This document shows, piece after piece, positions 58,621-64,000 of a stretch of 64,000 nucleotides of DNA (within the stretch, counting starts at the first letter, position 1; each line of letters opens with the position of its first letter). The DNA lies in contig NC_081840.1 of NCBI RefSeq assembly GCF_963259705.1, positions 99,368,626-99,432,625 of the forward strand, given 5' to 3'. The notes under the pieces are model-generated. The model had not been told where the DNA came from, ran no database searches, and saw nothing but the letters and a program-made list of their open reading frames with translations. A program made the position numbers and the translations under genes. Source of the DNA: Myotis daubentonii (lineage: Eukaryota; Chordata; Mammalia; Chiroptera; Vespertilionidae).

Positions 58621-60344
58621 CTTGGACACTGAAGCCAGGATTCCTACTACTCTTACAGAGCCCCATCGAGCCTTCTGTCATCACGAAGTTCCTCATGCCC
58701 AGTCTTGACACAGCACTTCTGCCCTCCTGCTTTCCCCACCCCACCCACCACCTCCAGCAGGAATAAACACCATCGAAAAGACTTAGTCGTCTTGGATATT
58801 TTAAATTTCCTTGTTTCAATGAATGTCCTATGAAAAATTTAACTATGCTTTAATTTGGATTAGACTAGGAAAAGGCAGTTTTTAGTTTCCTAAGAACATA
58901 CTCTTAATATTACTTCCAGATACAGTCAGAGCTTTGGGATGGTTGTGCAGCTCATGTGTTTGAGCCACCTGGATCCCATCCATGGCCAAATTTTTGTAGT
59001 AAGATCTGCATTACAACTTGGGCCATAACCAGATCAAGTTCATTGCTCTGTTTCTACAAATGCCTCTAAAACAGCTGGTGGTCTCCTCACAACTCCTTGG
59101 TGGAGATTAAATTCATATTTAGTGACAGAAGGTAAAATCTTTTCTTTTCTGAATAGTATTTAGTTGATGTTTGATTTATCAAAAATGACCTATTCTAATG
59201 CTAACTGCTTGAAATTTTGTCCTTGCAGCATACTAACAGAGGCAATGCTGCCACCCTATTATAGGTGAATTCTTTCCTGCTAGGCTGGCTAAGAGGTGTG
59301 GACAATTTTGAAGATGGGAGCAAGTTTCATTAAATAAACAAATAAACCAACAAGCTTGCTTAGCTTCACATCAAAATTAGAACAAGTAATCTTAACTTCT
59401 CTTTTGCTGTCATATTTGGTGTCCTTCAATAGATAGTGATTTTTCCCTAGGGTTAGGTAACACATTGAAACATTTTCACACTTCAGAGTCTTTAAAATGT
59501 GCTTGCAAACTGTGCTTATCGTCAGTTTCTTATGGGGATAACAATGACCATGACCAAGTATGATACACAATAGACATTTCACCTCCAAAAGGGACATTTC
59601 TGAAGAGGTGGGTATCATTAAAATACATATTGGCGTAGCACCACAAGCCTAGATAAGCTGCTGATGGCCAGGAAAGTCAGTATAAAGTTGAAACTGAAAA
59701 TCTGTTCTGCTAAATCATCTTTACCAGGGTATTTTTTATCAGGAGTTCAGTGAAAAGGGGAGACTATAAAATATGTGCCTAACAATGCATGTCAGCAGCT
59801 TGAATGGAGCAAATGAGTCCAGATATGAGAGTTCTAATAAATAAATGAAGTCGAGCATTTACTGCCAACAATGTCACTGGGGCCACAAAAAATTGGAGCT
59901 GTGCAGCTGGGAGCGGGCATGTGGAGCCAGAGAAGGCACTGGAGTGCGCCCAGGTTTGATTATTTATGGTGTGCTGATGAAGAGACAACTTTCCATATGA
60001 GGAACAGCTTACCAGAGAGCAGTCAAGCTAAACCAGGAAGAGGGCCAGAGAAAAAGAAACAAAAGGGGACATGAATAAAAACGACAGCTAATAAAACAAT
60101 ACAAATCTAAAACGCTGTAACTTTCAGAAATAATGTAGGGCCAGAAGAAAAGAAAAAGGAAATCTCATTTTGCTGGCTTTGTGACAATTTTCCAAGAAGC
60201 ACAAGACATTAAACAAAATGAATGTACTGAATTTAAGACCAATTTGCCTCTATGCCTTTCTAACTGTAAGTCTGATTGCTCTTAAAGCTAGATTTATTCA
60301 TAAAAAGGGAAGTGGCAATTTTGTTTGTATTTAGCTAATGTATC

Positions 60345-60600
60345 CATTTTTAAACAAATATTTATTGAAACAAATACTATTTCATATCATGTGCCAGACC
60401 CTGTGGAGCTAGTGCTGAACAAAGACATAGTCCGTGTCCTCAAGAGGGATATGATCTTCTGTGGGAAGCAGTAAAGATCACAGTCATGTTCAGGACATTG
60501 GGGTGGACACTGTAATGAGCTAGGTCAGGGCCACAGGACCGCAAAGAGCCGAGGCCGCAGGGAGGAACACCAGACCCAAGGGGAGCCTGGAATAGAAATA
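60345..60600 (-). repeat. L2 3' end, minus orientation
   Basis: 'aaacaaatatttattgaaac', 'catgtgccagaccctgtg', 'tagtgctgaacaaagacata' and 'tccgtgtcctcaagaggg' are the reversed L2 3' end landmarks. Confidence 0.65.
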
Positions 60601-60814
60601 ATTTAGTGAACTTTGCTTTCTTTATTGATTAGACACTTACCAAACCTCCATACAATACAAATCTACTTGACTATTTAAGAATTAAAATACACTTTTTATA
60701 CAAAGATGCAAGTTAGTGGTTCTAGTAGTTTTCATCCTTGAATTCTGGACTTGAGGGACACCGAGCTGTTTTAAATGACCTCTTCTTTCAAGTCTGACCA
60801 AAAGCACAATAAAT

Positions 60815-61016
60815 ATTAGCCACTAGTTACTACGTGGCCCACCTGTGGCAGTCATTTCATTTGTGTTGAATTACGCTTCGCAACAATGCCTTGAGGTAGG
60901 CTCATCACACTCACTTCACAGACAAGGAATGGAGCATTAGGAAGGTGACTCTCAAGGTCACACGGCACTTCTACACCTCACTACCTTTGGGTTCAGGATG
61001 CAGGTTAGGACTGCAC
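60815..61016 (-). repeat. MIR SINE, minus orientation
   Basis: 'ctcacttcacagacaaggaa' and 'ggtgactctcaaggtcacac' match the reversed MIR. Diverged; edges approximate. Confidence 0.6.
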
Positions 61017-62901
61017 CAACAACACGTCTATGCCCAAGGAAGGCATATCAATGAATACTCACTGGCTTCCCAAAGTTACTTTAGCTGAATTACTCCCTAT
61101 TGTCTTCTTACCCGCTACCAGCACTCTCAGTTAAGCAGTGCTACTGATAACTCCTTATCTTAGTTGGCACTGGGGCAGTTCCCATTGTAACACAGGGGAG
61201 TGCTTCTAGAAGCTGAGAACTATAACAAACATTTTATTCTGAATGAATCTATACACACAGGCATTGAGGCCCCTCTGCATTGCAAGTTTCCTTCTCTCTT
61301 ACAAAGAGCTTTCTTACAAAGAGCCACCCCTCTCCCTGCCCCCATAGATCAGTGCCCAATTGAGAAGGGGATCCAGCCAGAGCACTTAACCATGAGCCAA
61401 TCACATCTCCCGACTTCTGTTCTCTGTTGCATTTCTAACTCACTTCTTCTTTCCAAAGGTGGTCTATGGCCTCACTGTCTGGCCTTGCTGTAAGAATATG
61501 TAGATAAAAAATGGCCAGGCAGGCATCTCTATGACCTTGGCAACTTCAGATTTTCCTTTAGCCCCCACACCTTCACCTCCATATATTCTCCAAACCCACT
61601 CCTCAGCCCTTGGCCAACTGGTATTTCGGAAATATTGCTTAGTATCTGAGGACTGAGTAGTCTATGAATTATTTTACAGTTTCAATTCAAACAGTATTCT
61701 AGGTAGATCTCACTTTTTAGTGTCTTTAAGACCAATCTTCCCCAAACAAACTAGGTAATGTACTAAATGGTAAAGCTGTTTCATGAATAACACAGTTCTA
61801 AAAAGTGGAGGTCTAATATTATCTCTCTGAAACTGTGTAGAGTGTAATCGGTCGATAAACCACAGTATTATTTTTTCAGAGCACTCCATTCCTACCCTCT
61901 TATCCTCAAATTTATAAAACTATTTGCAAAACAGGAATGATTGAATTTCCCTTTTCATAGTATTTGGGCCAAAGTATGTCTATGGACACTTGCTTTTAAA
62001 ATTAGGCATTAAGAAAATGACTTAAGACCCACTAGCTTATCGATTAGAACTTAGTTCTTCCTCTGTTTCAATATCTTCCTTTAGTAGGGAAAAATGTGAT
62101 GCTGATGTCTGGGCCAAGCTTCAGGCAGAGAGCGCTGGCCACATGCACAGTCCTTTCATCTAAAGACTGGAATATTAGTAGGATGAGGGCTTAACTTCCC
62201 CATTTCAAGAAAATAATTTTGCAGCCAGGATGGCCAGAAACTTCAAATGGCAACTTTTCTGATTTGAGGTAATTTCCCAGGAATTTAAGAGGCAATCATT
62301 TACTCTTGACTTTTAAAGAGAACCCGGGCTTGAATGGCACAGTTGTGTCTAAAATTGATCATTTAGTGACAATCCTCTGAAGTTACTTAGGAGGGAGGGA
62401 AAGCAGCTGATATACCTAGACATCTGGACTGAACTATCTAGTTCACTTTCCAGGCTGTAAATTTTCTGGCCTAAAAAATGACTTTTTATGAAAACAGTGA
62501 TTTAGCCAAAGTATTAAATTTTTTTGATTACGTTGATATAAAACATTACAGCTATAAAACTTACCAACATCTCATCTTCAAGGCAATGTGCTTTTAGGAA
62601 AATAGAATTTTAAAAAAGATAAGTCCTGAAAATATGAATTTTAAATTGTAAAATGAGAATCTTATTAAATGCATTGCTCTATAATATTTTCAAATAAACA
62701 AGAAAATTTGATAAATAGCAATATGGTTGAGATGGAAATAATTTTGTCATCTGGAAATTTTCACATTTGTGGGCCTACTTAAATAGAAAACATTTGAACA
62801 AAAAGATACATAACACACACTCAAACACACGTTTTTACTGAAAAGTATATTTGAAGAACAGCCTAAAATCCTTTTAATTTCAGTCTCCAAATTTTGATCT
62901 T

Positions 62902-62907
62902 TTTATT
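62902..62907 (-). terminator. Polyadenylation signal candidate of the zinc-finger gene
   Basis: TTTATT on the plus strand gives AATAAA on the minus strand, about 256 bp downstream of the stop codon at 63163. It is the first such hexamer I see on the minus strand after the stop. The expected 3' UTR is therefore about 63162-62885. Confidence 0.45.
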
Positions 62908-63162
62908 CATTCTGAAATAAAGCCTAAGACATTAACATTTAGTGCACAGAATTTAAAAATAAAACTGCATATGGTTAGAATATATGCATCAAGGGTATAT
63001 ATTTCATAAGAAAATAAAATTATGTACAAAATCACTCCCACTTATTAATGCTAATCCTAACTTGTTTGATTTTTATAATTAAGCACCACCATAAAGCAAG
63101 AACTTTGAGAGAAAGGTGATACAAAACTCTGTTTAACCTCTCTGGCCCCTGTCTTTCATGTT

Positions 63163-63772
63163 TCAGTTTTGCTGGGAAGTTCGGACACTCCCCGGTTGGT
63201 TAGAGAGTGCATGTAGAATCCTCCAGAGCATTGGAGGGTCCTCACAATTGTGCCCTTGTTCCCAGTGCAGGAGGAGTTCTTCTTTCCTTCTGAGCGTCTG
63301 TGCACAAAGGATGCAGTTAAAGCCGGAAGGGGACTGAAGGAGAACTGAGTGTGGGCTGGGACTCGCAGGGCCCTGCGGGACTTCTGGCTTGCTGGGTCTC
63401 AGCTGGGCCCCTTCATGTTTTGTGAGCATTTCCTTTTCATTCTGCTGATGCAGGTAGGGTTGCCGTGTCACTGTAGGAACTGCGTGCACCTCCTCGTCAG
63501 AGGGACGGTGCTGCGGCAGCTTTCTTCTTTCAGGATGCTGTTTCCAGGAAGGAGCAGCATGTTGAGCCAGTTCTTTGCCAGCTGCTTGGCTTCCTGGGGA
63601 GATCTCCTCTTGCAGCCTGCCCTGAATTTCCTCTCCATGAACACAAAGTAAATGAAACTTTATTTCAGCAAAGGACTGGGCAGTGATCTGACAGCGGCCA
63701 CATTTGATTTGTAATTTGACTTCGTCTGCCTGGTTTAGGAGAAGGTCTTCGTCGAGGCTTGATTTGTTTTCT
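63163..63772 (-). CDS. Probable last coding exon of a C2H2 zinc-finger gene
   Basis: The minus-strand frame 63795-63163 (210 codons) contains two zinc fingers with identical spacing: C32-x2-C35-x12-H48-x4-H53 and C161-x2-C164-x12-H177-x4-H182. Between them lies a polar, disordered stretch rich in Glu, Gln, Pro, Ser and Lys. The frame is closed by a stop at 63163. The real exon probably starts near 63772, because the minus strand there reads as a good splice acceptor (pyrimidine tract atttccctctttttcag), so the upstream in-frame Met is in the intron. The Cys/His pairs and the acceptor argue for a real gene, DNA-binding or protein-binding and nuclear by family. I do not recognise the gene and do not name it. 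It could also be a retained pseudogene. Confidence 0.6.
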
Positions 63773-64000
63773 CTGAAAAAGAGGGAAATAGTCAATATAA
63801 AATTGCATAGAAAAACAGAATTGGAACTTTTCCTCTTTTAAGTTCTTAGTCATCAAAGTTCTAAAACACTCCCACTGATGAGAAGCTCAAAGGGTGGGAA
63901 GACAGAGAGAGCATGGGAAGGCCTTCAGCAGAGACTGCAGAACCCCAACTGCTGCTCCTGCGTGGGGCCACACACTCCTTCCCAAGGGGAGCTAAATAGT
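63773..64000 (-). other. Intron upstream of the zinc-finger exon
   Basis: It begins with the acceptor AG (as CT at 63773-63774 on the plus strand). No further exon is visible before the window edge. Confidence 0.4.

Larger units (their letters stand above)
58621..62884. other. Intergenic/intronic DNA with two old SINE/LINE fragments
   Basis: It includes an L2 (60345-60600) and a MIR (60815-61016), listed separately. From 61700 to 62880 it is strongly AT-rich. No gene. Confidence 0.5.

Overview
The window is nuclear DNA from a placental mammal. Its mobile elements point to a vesper bat (Vespertilionidae, for example Myotis or a relative). It holds HeliBat-type Helitrons, several recent non-autonomous hAT transposons with clean 8-bp target duplications, tRNA-derived VES SINEs and young LINE-1 copies. 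HeliBats together with young hATs are a recognised signature of vespertilionid bats. The species is not determined. There is no prokaryotic signal, no CRISPR array, and no tRNA or rRNA gene.

Layout. Bases 1-2662 are the 3' half of a decayed endogenous retrovirus: an RNase H/integrase piece, an env transmembrane piece, a polypurine tract and a 3' LTR. Bases 2663-10300 are intergenic sequence with ancient MIR, L2 and LTR fossils and two hAT elements. Bases 10300-14640 are a dense pile-up: an ancient L1 split by a later L1 tail, two Helitrons (one carrying a minisatellite), a VES SINE, and an L1 with an inverted 5' part. Bases 15274-25000 hold another hAT, a MaLR-type LTR, a young 5'-truncated L1, a Helitron, a further hAT copy and a VES SINE. 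Bases 25000-39463 hold a short Helitron, the longer form of the recurring hAT, a probable L2, two Helitrons abutting head-to-tail and a probable ERV LTR. Bases 39481-45561 are one full-length LINE-1 on the minus strand with an intact ORF1 and an ORF2 broken by two frameshifts. Bases 45851-46495 are a Helitron with a hAT inserted in its end. Bases 46496-62880 are mostly unique non-coding DNA with a few old repeats; part of 52500-53650 is AT-rich and looks like candidate conserved non-coding DNA.

The only probable host protein-coding sequence is at the right edge, minus strand (about 63163-63772). It looks like the last coding exon of a C2H2 zinc-finger gene, with a splice acceptor, two CX2CX12HX4H fingers, a stop and a downstream AATAAA. 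Most of the window is therefore intergenic or intronic DNA shaped by waves of transposition, and several events can be ordered by nesting. I found no clearly new gene system. The most notable structures are Helitrons carrying related internal minisatellites, a hAT that landed in a Helitron terminus, and LINE-1 copies showing specific kinds of damage.
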